A stretch of 64,000 nt of DNA from Pegoplata infirma (taxonomy: Eukaryota; Arthropoda; Insecta; Diptera; Anthomyiidae), in contig OY992537.1 in NCBI GenBank assembly GCA_963921195.1, positions 36,007,410-36,071,409 on the forward strand. The letters are read 5' to 3'. How positions within the stretch are numbered: the first letter of the stretch is position 1; every line of letters begins with the position of its first letter. Of this stretch, positions 11,655 through 23,570 are shown one piece after another. The translations under genes were made by a program, and so were the position numbers. The notes below the pieces were generated by a model that saw only the letters and a program-made list of their open reading frames with translations, did no database searches and had not been told where the DNA came from.

Positions 11655-12070
11655 GCAGCCACAACTCCGTAGTAATTCATATGACTGCAGTCATCACTAT
11701 ACAGAATATGTTCAGCATATGGCGTTGGTCCACCAGTTAAGCTTATTGATGTTTTTGATTGTGATCATAACCTTAGGATATGTGTTTTACCAACCACTTT
11801 ATGCTAAACGTAACAAATATTTTGTGAATTATGATAATAAAAGTGTAAAAATATTGATATTTATGTGGGTTATTCATAAATATTTTACGGGGTGCATACA
11901 CTAGTAAAGAAATGTTTGATTAAAAACTAAACAAAATATCAGTAAAATTATTACATAAATTTAACAGTTTATTCTGATTCGAGGCCTTTTCATGTTCCCC
12001 ATTATGAATTAACATAACAAGTACTGATGATAACTCTACTTTCTTTATTATGATATTCTCCCATTAAATA
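11655..12070. other. Stretch without a recognisable feature
   Basis: A 61-residue open frame at 11719-11904 has no recognisable domain. Confidence 0.5.
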
Positions 12071-12078
12071 CTCATAGA

Positions 12079-12654
12079 TAGGGATGAGATTTTCATGCAG
12101 TAAAAAATCGAAAATATGCGCTTAAAACATGCACTAAAAAATTCAAAATATGCACTAAAAAACCTAAAAATATGCACTAAAAAATAAAATGTGTGCAATA
12201 AAAATCTTGTTTTCATTGGAAAAACTTGTTAAAAAGCAAAAAGTAACGCCGGGTTTAAATAGTAACGTTTAAAACTTTATATAAGCTAGATTTTTTAGAA
12301 ATTAACACAATTTATAAAAAAAAAATTTAAAGAAAAAATTTTTTTTTTCTTATTTCCAAAATAAATTTTTAAAATTTAAAATAGTTTTTGAAACAAATAA
12401 ATTTCAATTTGGGTTTTTGCTAATTTATGCCAAAATATGCAAAAATATGCACTTAAAAGATGGAAATATGCACAAAATATGCATTTAAAACCAAAATATG
12501 CAAAAATATGCATTCTCACCAAAATATGCAAAAATATGCAAAAACAAATCGATGCCATTTTAATGCAAATTTCTTGATTCGGAAAGATAATTGGTCTATA
12601 TCGTTTTTAGACTATCGACAAAAAACATGCATTTGCATGGAAATCTCATCCCTA
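12079..12654. mobile_element. hAT-type MITE with ATGCA internal repeats
   Basis: The TIRs are TAGGGATGAGATTTTCATGC and, at the other end, its near-complement ending AAATCTCATCCCTA. The 8-bp target duplication CTCATAGA is perfect (12071-12078 and 12655-12662), which is typical of hAT elements. The inside holds two clusters of AAAATATGCA-type units (12115-12200 and 12425-12545). It has no transposase frame; the two open frames across the clusters are repeat translations. Confidence 0.92.
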
Positions 12655-12822
12655 CTCATAGAGTTTCTTGCTTTCAAAAATTTTGGCAATTTTCAGGAAT
12701 GAATTGACGATCGTTTCGGGGGTGTTCCAATTCCCCCATCATCAGAATTCTTTAGAAAATTAGGTAATAATGTTAGCATGCAAACATCAAATATTCATAC
12801 TCTAAATAATCTCAACTTTTAT

Positions 12823-12958
12823 GGGCCCCTGTAGTCTAGTTGGTAGCGTGCTAGCCTTTAAAACAGGAGGTCGTGGGTTCGATTCCCACCAAAACCCTTG
12901 GTCGATTTCGCTACAACGAGACGACGGTCATTGTTACCAGTTCTCGGTTAGGTTAAAA
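12823..12958 (+). repeat. tRNA-derived SINE-like element (copy 1)
   Basis: The head has perfect pol III boxes: A box TAGTCTAGTTGG and B box GGGTTCGATTCCC. The T stem GTGGG/CCCAC is perfect. The anticodon stem is only partly paired, so this is not a normal tRNA gene. The tail GCTACAACGAGACGACGG...TCTCGGTTAG is partly shared with 46451-46560, which argues for a SINE family, not a lone tRNA pseudogene. Confidence 0.6.
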
Positions 12959-13317
12959 TTATTTAAAATGAGTTGTAAATAAAAATTGGAAAAATAAATA
13001 AAAACTGATCATTGGATCAAATTATTATTATTTTATTTTTTAATTTAACAGTTTTAAAATAATAATTTTTAAAAAGCAAAATATTTCAAATTTTAGAATT
13101 TTTTATAAGGTAGGTAGCCAGCTAAAATTTTTCAAAATCATTTGTTATGCAACCTCTTCAATAGAACTTGTTCAAAAATGGATTCCTGTGGTCTTAAAGG
13201 AAACTGTTTTTTCGACCCTGAATGACTTGGAACTTCTTCCGAACTTCTTGGAACTTTTTCTGTTTTATTAGTACAACAAAAGTACAAAAAACTGTAAGAA
13301 TTGCTATTTTGTGATGT

Positions 13318-13466
13318 TGGTTTAGTTCATTAAGGGGAAACTTTTTTCCCCATGTTCAGATTTTGCCCATTTATGAACTTAGCCAGCCTATGAAAATAAG
13401 ACATATTAGACAATCTTTTCGCGACTGGTTCTTTTAGTTTGGACTGCATAGTGTTTTACACGGACA
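13318..13466 (-). mobile_element. INE-1-like internal fragment
   Basis: It carries TGGTTTAGTTCATTAAGGGG, TTTTTTCCCC, ATTTTGCCCATTTA and TTTGGACTGCAT, which are the internal blocks of the INE-1-like family read on the minus strand. Both ends are missing. Confidence 0.7.
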
Positions 13467-13485
13467 TAGATAGAAATTACCTTTT

Positions 13486-13995
13486 TATACCCTCCACAGC
13501 ATGGGAGTATACTCACTTTGTCATTCCGTTTGTAACGCATACAAGTATCGGCCGGGGACCCTAAAAGTATATATATTATTGATCTATGATCGATTCTAAG
13601 CCATTCTATGAATGTCCGTCCCCCCGTCCGTCTGTATAAAGCACGATTCAGTCCAAAATAAAAAAGCTAATTCGTATGTGGAACAGACTTCCCGCCCACG
13701 CTTTTCCTCTACTTAGACCCAGGGGGCTAGAAAATTTCGTTTTTTTGGCCCGCCCCCTTTTGTGGGTGTGGATTTAAAAAAAAATCATTAAAATAATAAG
13801 AAAATGTTATAACTAATATGCAAAAGCATAATAAATAAATGAGTTAATATTTATCGCGAGGGGGAAAGTATCCCCCAATACCCCCCACACCGAGGCCCAC
13901 CCAAAAAAAAAACGCACCTGGATCTTTTTATATGTTTTAGCATGTTGGAGGGTATCAAAGATTCGGCACAGCCGAATTTAATACTCTCACTTGTT
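13486..13995 (+). mobile_element. INE-1/Helentron-like element, both ends present
   Basis: It starts TATACCCTCCACAGCATG, contains AAGTATATATATTATTGATC and GTCCGTCC, and ends GGAGGGTATC, the ATTCGGCACAGCCGAAT hairpin and ACTCTCACTTGTT. It is shortened inside: the block after the GTCCG repeats is partly deleted. Confidence 0.85.
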
Positions 13996-13999
13996 GATA

Positions 14000-14180
14000 T
14001 TTAAATGGGGTAAACAATAAAACTTTGGTACTTTTTCTATCCCCTGTAAATTTAAATGTGGAATGTGAGATCTAGCTAAAACACATTCCAACAAAGGTAC
14101 CTTTTTACAAGTCTTGATGCTACTAGGGTAAAAAAGTGTACTTCTTCGATCTCCTGAAATTTTGTCCGTCGGGACAAAAA
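14000..14180. repeat. Diverged units of the GTACTTTTGGTAC family
   Basis: TTTGGTACTTTTTCTATCCC, TGTGGAATGTGAGATC and AAGTGTACTTCTTCGATCTC follow the order of the units at 30965-32640. Confidence 0.6.
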
Positions 14181-14257
14181 TAAAACTCTAAAAAAGGAAT
14201 TTTAGAAATTTATGATTGAAAAAACTTACTTTTTGACAATAACATTTTCTCACAATA

Positions 14258-15360
14258 ATCGTGCTGCTTAGTCCTCTTGGATCGTCGAATTTCCCTTTGT
14301 ATTCAGTTATACTTAGGTTACCCAATCCCCAGTTTGCTTAGCCCTGTTAAATAATCTCCTAGCCTCCTGACTAAGCTCTTCAAGCCCGTTGATTCATCAT
14401 GGAAATTCTCCCCTATCCTTTCTGATCCTAATCGTACAGTTTTCTTTATAAGCTTGTGTCATATTTGAATGCAATTTGGCACTATACAGGACAATCTCAA
14501 ATATACTACTAATGATTCCAGTCGATTGATGCACGTTAATATCAAGATTATTACGATACATATCCCAGTTAGTCTTTCTGTGACTGCGATAAGCCTGGTC
14601 TGAGTGCAACGCACTAACCAGGTTGAAAACCAAATGTTGTTGATCCGACATAGATGGTGCATCAGATTTATTTCTTGAAAATGCAAATGGGCTCCATTAT
14701 TGACCCGTGGTGCCTGGATAAATACGATGTTCAGATCATCGTTAGTGAAAATTCTGCTGAGCACATGTGGAGTAAGGTGCCTAGTTGTCTTACCTTTTGG
14801 AGCACATATAGTGACGGGTGTGCTTTATGGCACTCTTTGTCACCGTCCTTCCTCTGTTTGAGTTCAGCAGCGCTGACTCCTCGATTGACTCCATTTTCAG
14901 ACTTAGCCACAGTCGAGGAAGTAGTCGCCTTCACCCTACTAGCTACCCCGCGCTCTTCCTCATTATGTAGACGAGTAGGTCTTTCCAGCGCTGATCTATA
15001 ACCAAATCCACTTAATGGCCTTTCTGTTGTAGTACCTTAACTGAAATCGGGTGAATTGAGATGGTAAGTTAAACTTTACCATCCCTTGTAACTCGCTTTA
15101 GGACAGTAATGCGTGTGACAACCTTCTTCTTTAATGTTGCAACATGGACAAACAAAAGTAATCCTAGTTTGAAAGTGCAGCTAGAGAAACTTGGTTTACC
15201 CACCTATTTCTCGGCTCCACTATTTTCAAAAGAACATTTTGTTGTATGACCTGTGGCTGCTAGTCTGACTACCTCGTCTTTGGAAATTTCCGGTTACGCC
15301 TCTCTTGGAAGTAGCCTTTGCTTACTTATATGAGGATGCCGCAAGGTGTTCCCATATACT
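14258..15360 (-). pseudogene. Decayed LINE, end of ORF1 and start of ORF2 (I/LOA/R1-like)
   Basis: Read on the minus strand, a gag-like tail (about 15000-14800, rich in charged residues) runs into an endonuclease start that includes FTNDDLNIVFIQAP and NNG at about 14760-14690. That segment is closely related to 16380-16440. After an internal loss comes the linker that follows the endonuclease: HRKTNWDMYRNNLDIN at about 14590-14530, then ARRLFNRAKQTGDW at about 14350-14310, both typical of LINE ORF2. Frameshifts and stops break it throughout. No reverse transcriptase motif remains. The family would cut DNA at the target site and copy its own RNA; this copy is dead. Confidence 0.75.
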
Positions 15361-15600
15361 GACCGGCCAAAAATAAAAGGGCTTTAATTTTTGTAAAAAA
15401 TAATTTTTTTAACCCATAAATGCATAAGCAGTTTCTCGCAGTTTTTTAATTTACAAAACATACGAAAAACGTAAAAATTTAAACCATCAGATTTTTTTTA
15501 AAAATTAACATTATTAAAAAATTAATTTTTTCTTTGCTAAGTTTAAATGTTTTTTATTTAACGTAACAATATAATCATACAAATTGCTAAGTTGCATTTC
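15361..15600. other. AT-rich stretch without a recognisable feature
   Basis: A and T runs only. It separates the LINE fragment from the cysteine-rich frame. Confidence 0.5.
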
Positions 15601-15641
15601 TTTTTTTATGGCCGCCCTCACGACACTGTGTGCCGCCTTCT

Positions 15642-15869
15642 TCAGCTGTAGTCTTGTAAAACCATCCGCTTGTTGTCTTGTAAAACCATCCGAACTACCC
15701 CCTTACGATGTGACAGAAGGTCACACACCACATTGCGGGCTTCACATATCGACTTCTGACAAAGCCTGCAAGCCGTCTCGATATATATGCCCTCGTTTAG
15801 ATACTTCCTCAGGCATATTTGAGCAGCTCCGGAGAACTGAACCTCATCAGACCAGGGGTTTGTCTGCAC
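15642..15869 (-). other. Unassigned 75-codon open frame
   Basis: The frame is less AT-rich than its surroundings and includes CRLCQKSICEARNVVCDLL, a cysteine-rich stretch that could be a remnant of a LINE zinc-knuckle region. Its place upstream of the LINE fragment on the same strand allows ORF1, but I cannot assign it. A 17-bp block (TTGTAAAACCATCCG type) is duplicated at its 3' end. Confidence 0.3.
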
Positions 15870-16196
15870 ACCGTTTCGGTTGGTTAAGGTTGGGAGTTTA
15901 GTAGCTCATCCTCATTGTCCGTTGGGATACGTGGACTAGACATGGCATCTCATCCCTATCCATAAGAAGGCATACGTCGACCTGCTCTTGTTCGTTGGGA
16001 TTTTCATTAATTAGTTTTGTTTCATTGCCACCTGTTATTGATCTGGCGAATTATTTTTGAAGCTGTTTTTAATAGTTATTATTTTATTATTTTACTTCGT
16101 TGACGTTTTAATGCTATTTATCAAAGAAGGAGGGTGCTGCGAGAGATTATAGTTGTAAATAGAAACTAAAAATATCAAAAAAAAAATATTGTTTTG

Positions 16197-16268
16197 CCTG
16201 AACTGAGAATCGAACCCAGGTTGCTGGCTAGTAGTCCAACTCGCTAACCACTTAGCCACAGTGACTTA
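16197..16268 (-). tRNA. tRNA-like sequence with intact pol III boxes
   Basis: On the minus strand the A box is TGGCTAAGTGG and the B box GGTTCGATTCT. The D stem GCTA/TAGC is perfect, the anticodon stem GTTGG/CCAGC pairs fully with one wobble, and the T stem CTGGG/CTCAG pairs fully with one wobble. The anticodon loop has 8 bases (ACTACTAG), one too many, and the acceptor stem pairs badly. A run of ten T lies just downstream on the minus strand as a possible terminator. I read it as a tRNA pseudogene or SINE head. Confidence 0.55.
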
Positions 16269-16321
16269 AAAGGTGGCAAAGCATGCCATAAAGCTCACTA
16301 AACATGATGCCTGCTCTAAAA

Positions 16322-17310
16322 CGTAAAACAGCCAGGCACCTAAGGTGTCTTCAGGTGAACTTTCATCACGCAATGGCTGCTTTACCCGTGCTCAGAAGAA
16401 GGTTCACAAACGATGACGTGGACATCGTATTCATCCAGGAACCTTGAGCCAACAATGGAGTTATCAAGGGACTCACTGGCCAAAAAGGTAAGCTTATTTA
16501 AAACTCATTACATAAGAGGCGTAGAATGGCCATTTTGGTTAAGAACAATCTAACATTACTTCCAATTTCAAAGTTTATCTTGGGGATTACAAGGTGGTAC
16601 TAGCATCCGCCTATATACAAGTTAAGTTTGAGATGGCACCAACCACTGAAGTTTCAAACTTTGTGAAATACTGCCGAGTGAAGAATCTAAGCTGGATCTT
16701 TGCTGTGACGTAAATGTGTATCACACCAGCTCGGACAGTATTTCAGATAAATTTTCTCCATCAATATTTCAGACAGAACTGTATGCCATTCACATATACG
16801 TCACCGAATATCTTCGTAAAAGGGCAAAAGGTTCACGCATATACATAATGTCTGACAGTCAGGCTACACTGAAAGCTCTTATAAATTTTTATGTGTCATC
16901 CGGGCTGGTCATGAACTGTTTTGGATCCCTTAACAAACTAGGACGAGATAACCACCTCACTTTAGCATACATTTCGGGTCATGAAGGTCATACGGAGAAC
17001 GAACGTTCCGACTTTCTGGCAAACCGTGGTGCCCGTAGACCATACATCTGTGAGGAACCATTTTTTGGTTCAAAATATGGAGTGAATATAAGTTCATAGA
17101 ATACTGGAACTTTGTGCTGGCCAAAGGCAGGCGAAGAGATTCATAACTCCATCCAAATCAGAAGCAAAGCGGCTACTATCCTTGGACAAAAAGGATCTCC
17201 GGACTCTAACGTGCTACCTAACTGGACATTGCAACTTACGTTACTACCTTAGAAAAGGAAATCTATCTATATGGAGGAGACAGCAGAACATATTCTTTGT
17301 ACATGAAGAT
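16322..17310 (+). pseudogene. Decayed LINE ORF2: endonuclease joined to RNase H, RT deleted
   Basis: The start has CLQVNFHHAMAALPVLRRRF and then DDVDIVFIQEP followed by a stop where W is expected (about 16350-16445). VVLASAYIQVKFEMAP comes next, then the endonuclease motif CDVNVYHTSSD at about 16700-16735. The frame then passes straight into RNase H: QTELYAI (catalytic E), IMSDSQATLKAL (catalytic D) and ISGHEGHTENERSDFLANRGA-like H/E/D block (the 16716-17099 frame, 127 codons). The C-terminal remnant LTGHCNLRYYLRKG and EETAEHILC ends near 17310. The whole reverse transcriptase is absent, so this copy is dead. RNase H plus this endonuclease suggests the I/LOA group. Confidence 0.85.
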
Positions 17311-18475
17311 TTCTTTTTCCACCAAAAATTTTTATCCGCGGATTTTTTTTTTTAACTATTTTTTAATATTTATTTTGTAAACCAAAAATTTTTTTAAATT
17401 TTTTTTTAAAGTTTATTCCTAATAATCATTTATTAGGAATAACTAAAATTTTTTCTTTTGGTGTATCAAATAACCATAAATAACTGTTAAATATGTATTA
17501 TTTCTTTAAAAAAATATTGATAATTTATTAAGACTACTGTATAAAAAAGGATTTTAAAAATATTTTCGTTTATTTACACTCTACATAAATATTAAATAAA
17601 TTCTTTATGATTTAAAATGAATTTTTTTCATTTTGAATTGTTGGTACCGGTTTCTTTTATTTTGTTCTTCAACGTTAAGTGTTGTTAAATGATAACAAAG
17701 CCAGTATTTGTGGAGCCGTCATCATCATCATCATCGTCATCATTTTGCTTTATTTATAACAATTTTATAAATAGTTTGTCTACAGTAAAATATCAGTTAT
17801 AAGGATCTTAAAATTCTAAAACTGTAAATTTCGAAATTTTTTAAAAATCCTAAATTTTAAAAAAATCCAAAAATTTTAAAATTTTAATTGAATATTAAAA
17901 AAAAAATAATTTTTCTGAACTGATCCTTTTTATTTTTATCTACCTTGTCTCTACTGTATTTATATTTTTTTACCTTCATCATCCATAATTTTTATTGGGT
18001 GTTATATTCATCTTTAGTATTCAGTTTTTTTAGACGTTCCTGTTGTTATGTGGCTGGCTTGGCTGGCTAGTGATTAGCTGCGTTGTATCTCATCACTTTG
18101 TGGTACTAATTAACTTCAACTTGTCATAATTGTCAAAAAATTATCGGTAGACTCAATCGTTTCAGTTGGTGCTCTTATCAAAATATTTTGTTATTTTGTA
18201 GTTGATTTTTTTTTTTTTTGTTTTTCTTCATTTACAATTACGCCATTCTCATCGTCATTAATAAGTATTTTTGTTATTAACAAATATTTGTTTAATTTTT
18301 ATTTTCACACCTTATTTTTAAATTCCAGATTAACTGGTTCGAAATTAAATTGCCATCTGGTTGTCGGGATTTATAGGTTTGATAGTTTTTTTTAATCGTT
18401 AAGAGAGGATTTTGACGATTTTTAAGATTTTTTTAAGTTTATTTTTTTTAATCGACTTTTATATTCCATTTTGCC
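17311..18475. other. AT-rich stretch without a recognisable gene
   Basis: Contains a short (TCA)n run near 17718. No gene or element boundary recognised. Confidence 0.5.
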
Positions 18476-18479
18476 CATT

Positions 18480-18577
18480 TTTATACTCTCTTTACACAGT
18501 AACCCCAGTATACTTACTTTGTCATTTCATATGTAACGCGTCGAAATATAGGTTTAAGACCCCACAGAGTATATATG
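18480..18577 (+). mobile_element. INE-1-like 5' fragment
   Basis: TATACTCTCTTTACACAG, ACTTTGTCATTTCATATGTA and CCCCACAGAGTATATAT correspond to the first ~100 bp of the family. The similarity stops there. Confidence 0.6.
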
Positions 18578-18795
18578 GGGGTTTCGCCTCAAGTATCACA
18601 ACTTTTGAAACCGATGTCTCTTCCGATGAAATTTTTACCAAGGTTAGTCCTAGTGGATAGTAGTTTGAACACAATTTTTCAACGAGATCTGTCAAGGACC
18701 CTCTGAGTCAGAGGGTGTAGAAATTTCACATTTTGACCAAAAACATGTGTCTTCGCACCCATGTACTTATTACCTATTATGACGGTTCAAGTTGA

Positions 18796-19355
18796 AACAA
18801 GTAAGAGTGTTAAATTCGGCTGTGCCGAATCTTTTATACCCTCCAAAATGTAAAAAAAAAATTGTCAGGGGCGTTTGTTTTTTTTTTGGGGGGGGGGTGA
18901 TGGGGGTCAGTGGGGGATGTTGACAGCACCTTCCCATCCCGATAAATATAACAAATGTTTCATTTATTTAACAAAAATACAAAAAAACATGTAAAAAAGT
19001 GTATTTTTTCAGAGGTTGGTTTAGTTCTTCAAGGGGGAACTTTTTTCCCCCTGGTCCGATTTTGCTCATTTACGAACTTAACCTGCCTATTAACATAAGA
19101 CATATTTGTGCCAAATGTCGGGAGTCTAGCTCTTTTATTTTGGACTGCATCGTGTTAACTACAGACGGACAGACGGACAGACGGACGGACAGACGGACGG
19201 ACGGACGGACGGACGGACATCGCTAGAATGTCTTAGAATCGATCACTGATCATAAATATATATACTTTATGGGGTCCTAGACCGATATTTTGATGCGTTA
19301 CACACGGAATGACAAAGTGAGTATACCCCCATACTGTAGTTGGAGGGTATAAAAA
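18796..19355 (-). mobile_element. INE-1/Helentron-like element, both ends present
   Basis: Minus-strand copy. The 3' hairpin end (AACAAGTAAGAGTGTTAAAT followed by TCGGCTGTGCCGAA) is at 18796, and the TATACCCTCC start at 19355. It contains an expanded run of GACGGACGGACG units (19156-19216), the microsatellite-like block found in all copies. Confidence 0.88.
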
Positions 19356-19399
19356 TACAGAAGAAAAATTGAATTTCTAAAAATTATAGACATTTCTGG

Positions 19400-19978
19400 T
19401 ATTTCCAATACCGGTTTCAAACACCCCAGTTAGTGTATTCATCAGTAGGATTTTAAATGTCGGTTTGTCTTGTTAATGAAAACAGTTTTTTATATATGAG
19501 GCATTCCACACCAAATGTTCAGCAAAAAAAAAGTTGTGTCGTGTCAATATGAAATCATTTGCAAAGTATTTGCTCTTAGGGTACTATTAAATAACAAAAA
19601 TTAAATTTAAGTTTTTTCAAAAAGTGGGTCTTGTAGGCGTGGTCAAATATTGAAAATATCAAACTTTTTTGCCTGAGTATCTTTACTTTACTACAAATTA
19701 AATGAAACACAGTAAAGTCTTAAAGACAAAAGTTTTTTATAGATTTTTGTATGGACTATCGATTAAGAAAATAAAAATTGGAAAATTTTCAGAACAAGTT
19801 CTGAATTTTTTAAATTTAAACTTAAACTTTATTTATCAAGAAACATGTCGCAATTTTATTATTTTTTTTTTTTTTTAATTTTTTAAAAAAAAGTTTAAGT
19901 GCTTTTCTATCTGTTCTAAAATTTTTAGAGATGTGTTTTGCCTTGTTTTCCTCATATGCCTCATATACAGTGTGTATA
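19400..19978. other. Stretch without a recognisable feature
   Basis: AT-rich, no frame of interest. Confidence 0.5.
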
Positions 19979-20227
19979 AAATGTTATTAGTCAATAAATA
20001 GTGTTTGTGTTTGTTAAATTTCTTTGTTGAAAAAAAAAGTTTTATTTGTCATATCAACAAAATGTGTTTGTGTTTGTTGAATTTCATTGTTGAAAAAACA
20101 AACATTTTTTCAACAATTTCAAACGTTTGTTGATATTACAAATTTCCATATAGGAGCATTTTCAGTGAAAAAATTAATTGTATTCACAAATATGGGGGTC
20201 AATATATCAATTCGTTTTTTTTCTGTG
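19979..20227 (+). repeat. TTTGTTGAA-rich dispersed repeat, second copy
   Basis: Same family and orientation as 1-297, ending TTTTTTTTCTGTG|TA. The left border near 19975 is not precise. Confidence 0.65.
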
Positions 20228-20529
20228 TACAATTAATTGCACACACATAAACACAAACGGCCTTACCACAGAAAAATAAATTATATTTAAAATCAGCATT
20301 TAAGTAATTTTATTTCCATACAAATTGTTTTTGTTTTTAAAATCGACTTTCAAAAAATGTATTGAAAATTTAAAATTTAAAATAAAACTTTTGTTTAAAT
20401 AGACTTTTTGTTTTCTTGTAGTAAGGGCCAAACATTTTAAAAATGTTAATTAAGTTATTTTACTTACTCTCAAGAAGTGAGTATTTATAACACTATCCAA
20501 CAGGAATTTTTTTCTTAAATTTTTCTTAT

Positions 20530-21070
20530 AGAAAAGTCTCAGTATCTAAGATATTTTTCCTATAGAAAGTCTCAGATTCTGAGACGTTTTTCCTATAGAA
20601 AAAGTCTCAGATTCTAAGATATTTTTCCTATTAAAAAATTCGCAGATTCTGTAACATTTTTTTTATAGAAAAAGTCTCAGATTCTGAGACATTTTTCCTA
20701 TAGAAGAAGTCTAAGATTCTGAGACATTTTTCCTATTGAAAAAGTCTCAAATTTTGAGACATTTTTCCTATAGAGAAACATTTTTCCTAATGTCTCAGAA
20801 TCTGAGACATTTTTCCTATAGAAAAAGTCTCAGATTCTGAGACACTTTTCCTATAGAAAAAGTCTCAGATTCTGATTAATTTTTCCAATTGAAAAAGTAG
20901 AAAACTCGGAGACATTTTTCTATGAAAAAAGCCTCAGTTTCTGAAACGTCTTATAGAAAAAGTCTCAGATTCTGAGACATTCTGCCTATTGAAAAAGTCT
21001 CACATTCTGACAAATTTTTCCAAAAGAAAAAGTCTCAGATACTGAAAAAATGTCTCAGATTCTGAGATCA
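20530..21070. repeat. Palindromic minisatellite, ~35-bp unit
   Basis: About 14 units of the type AAAAAGTCTCAGATTCTGAGACATTTTTCCTATAG with deletions. Each unit centres on GTCTCAGATTCTGAGAC, a perfect 8-bp-arm palindrome around a single base. Fainter copies extend to 21180. Confidence 0.88.
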
Positions 21071-21538
21071 TAACAAGAACTTCCAGATTGACAGATATTT
21101 TTTACAGAAAATTTTCAGATTAAGTCACATTTTTCCTGTTAAAATATTCAGATTTTCCCTATAAAAATTTTAAGATTTTTCCTTTAAAAATGATCAGATA
21201 TATTTTTATGAAAAATTTTCGGATTTGGAAATTTCTTTCCTTTGGAAATTTGTTTAAAAAAATTTCTTTCGTCCTTCTTTTCTTTTTTTATTATTTTACT
21301 TATTTTTCTTTCTTTTTTTCCTATTTTTTTTTTTTCTTTTTGAAATTTGGTCTTCGTGGGGGGTGGGGGGAGAATTTACCCTTTCCCGATTCTATTTAAT
21401 TAAACTCAACCAGGTTATTTCAAAAACACGTCTGGAACTTTGGGTAGAAATGGTTCTGGTTAAATTATATTTTTGTTCTGTGAAATTATTTCAGAAATCC
21501 ATTTTATGGCAGTGTTAAAAAAGATTTTTTTTTGACAA

Positions 21539-22132
21539 CACTCAAAAAAAAAAAACTGTAAAGTTAGCAAACAATTTAGTTAATATTAACTAAAAAAACA
21601 CCTGATTTTGAACCTACTAAATTTAACAAAAAATATTTAGTTAACTTTTCGTAGAATGAATGTAGCAAAAAAACCGTAATTTTAACTAAAAATTCAGCTG
21701 AAAATTTCGTAACATTTTTTATTAGTTGAATTCAGCTAAACTTTTTGTAAAAATTTTTAAGTTTGTTAAATATTGGTTTTAAACACTAACACTTCACTTA
21801 TTTGTTCTTATTTTTTTCACAGCATTAAGTTCAGCTTAAGTAGGACTTATGAGATTTGCATAGGAGGCTACACAAGAAATGTTTAAAATTTTTCACTTGA
21901 CAAAAATGTTAAAAAAATCAGCAAATTAATTAGTAAAAATTCGTAAACTCAGTTTTAAAGTCAACAAAAAAAATTAATTCAAAATTTGTACAAAACTAGT
22001 ATTTTTGTAAATAGAACTTAACTAAAAAAAGTAGTTAAAACGCTGATTTTAACTAAAAATTTGCTAAAAAGCCAGTAAACTCGTGTTAACAAATAAAATT
22101 TTTTTAACTTTACAGTTTTATTTTTTTGAGTG
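21539..22132. mobile_element. Non-autonomous TIR element (CACTCAAAAA ends)
   Basis: It starts CACTCAAAAAAAAAAAACTG and ends CAGTTTTATTTTTTTGAGTG. The next blocks, TAAAGTTA and TAACTTTA, are also inverted. The flanks are AA on both sides. The inside carries many TTTAGTTAA/TTAACTAAA-type inverted blocks. No transposase frame. Confidence 0.75.
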
Positions 22133-23570
22133 AAGATGAGAAGTGATAAAAAAGTAAAATAGTGTCGGACAGTGTAATAAGTGAGTGAGTGAGTTTAACT
22201 GCCATAATCATTAGATAAATAAGTCTCGTAAAATGAAATGGATGAGCGTGGTAATGTTGTGTAGGCATTTTTTTGTATAAGAGTATGTGTTTATATCCTG
22301 TGCTGTCATTTAAAAACAGTCAGTCAAACGATTTTTTGTGTTGCACAATGGGGTAGAATTAAGAAATACCTTGGAAATCCTTAAAAATTATTTTTGTTAA
22401 GAATTAAAATAATATTAGAAATTAACTATTTACTGCAAAAACTGTCCAAAGAAATTATAATAAGAAAAAGAAAATTAATGTTTTAATAAAAATTTTGTGA
22501 TGAAATATAACTTTAAGAGTTATATGGAGCTACAACTGTTAAGTTTGCTCTTAATCCCGAAAATAACTGTAATATAAATATTAAACTTAAAAAACGGGTA
22601 TTAATTGTGTTTTAAATTTTTTTTTTTTTAACTCGAAAAACTTATGAAATATTTAAGCAATCTAAAAAAAAATTATTACAAGTGACCAGGAATATTCTGA
22701 CCTCACCTTAAAGAAACTATTTATTCAATTTCTGGATATTCCATACCCATAGTACCACGTTGTTTTTATGTATATCTTTATTTGACTCTTTCAAGGCTTA
22801 TCCACCATGTCATTTTTAATACATGTTCTTTGTGATCACATCATGTGTAAAATTTCTCCAACCAAAACATTGCAATAAAGATTTTTCGTTGTTGCTTGTT
22901 GCAAGGAAAGAGATCTTCTTCAAATTTTGCTTGCATTAGGGCTTTTATGGTGGTGGTAGTTTCTCATACTTATGATGGTTTTATTTTGATGTTTTTCGTT
23001 TTTTTGTTGTTGTTGGATTTTGTTAAGAAAATTTGATACTTTTTTGGATTAAATGAAGTGTATACACAATTTGTTAAAGTTTGTAAGCTTAGGCACAGCA
23101 GTATACTTTAGTTTCTTTAAGTTTTTACGACATTTTAACCTATATACTTGTAGGAACAATTTTTTTTTTTTTTAAATATAAAAGGTTGCTCATACCTAAA
23201 TTTAAATTTATGAAATGTATACGTATATTTTTATTAAGAAATATTTTTTAAATATTTTTTTTTTGTGAAACAAGGACATATATTTGATATTTTTTTACTT
23301 AAAATTAAATTGAAATAAAATATTAAAAAATTTTAAACAAGAAATATCAAAATGTTTTTAGGATTTTAGTGTATAAAATGACAATTAGATTCAAAAATGC
23401 GTTTCTTCTACAAGTACTATTAGATTAAAATAATTGTTTTTCTTTTAGCATGACAATCTCCAAGACATTCAGTGTTAATAAAACAGAGCTTAACAAAACA
23501 AAAGACGTAAGACACAAACTTTACAATTTTTCTTAGGCTTAAATAACTATAAAATAACTATGGATTTTTC
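22133..23570. other. AT-rich stretch without a recognisable gene
   Basis: No family member or frame of interest was found here. Confidence 0.5.

Noticed and set aside
14654..15001. 115-residue plus-strand frame
   Set aside because: It is antisense to the LINE remnant that reads on the minus strand and has recognisable ORF2 motifs there.
18999..19226. 75-residue frame ending in DGQTDRRTDRRTDG repeats
   Set aside because: Translation of the GACGGACGG block of an INE-1-like element.
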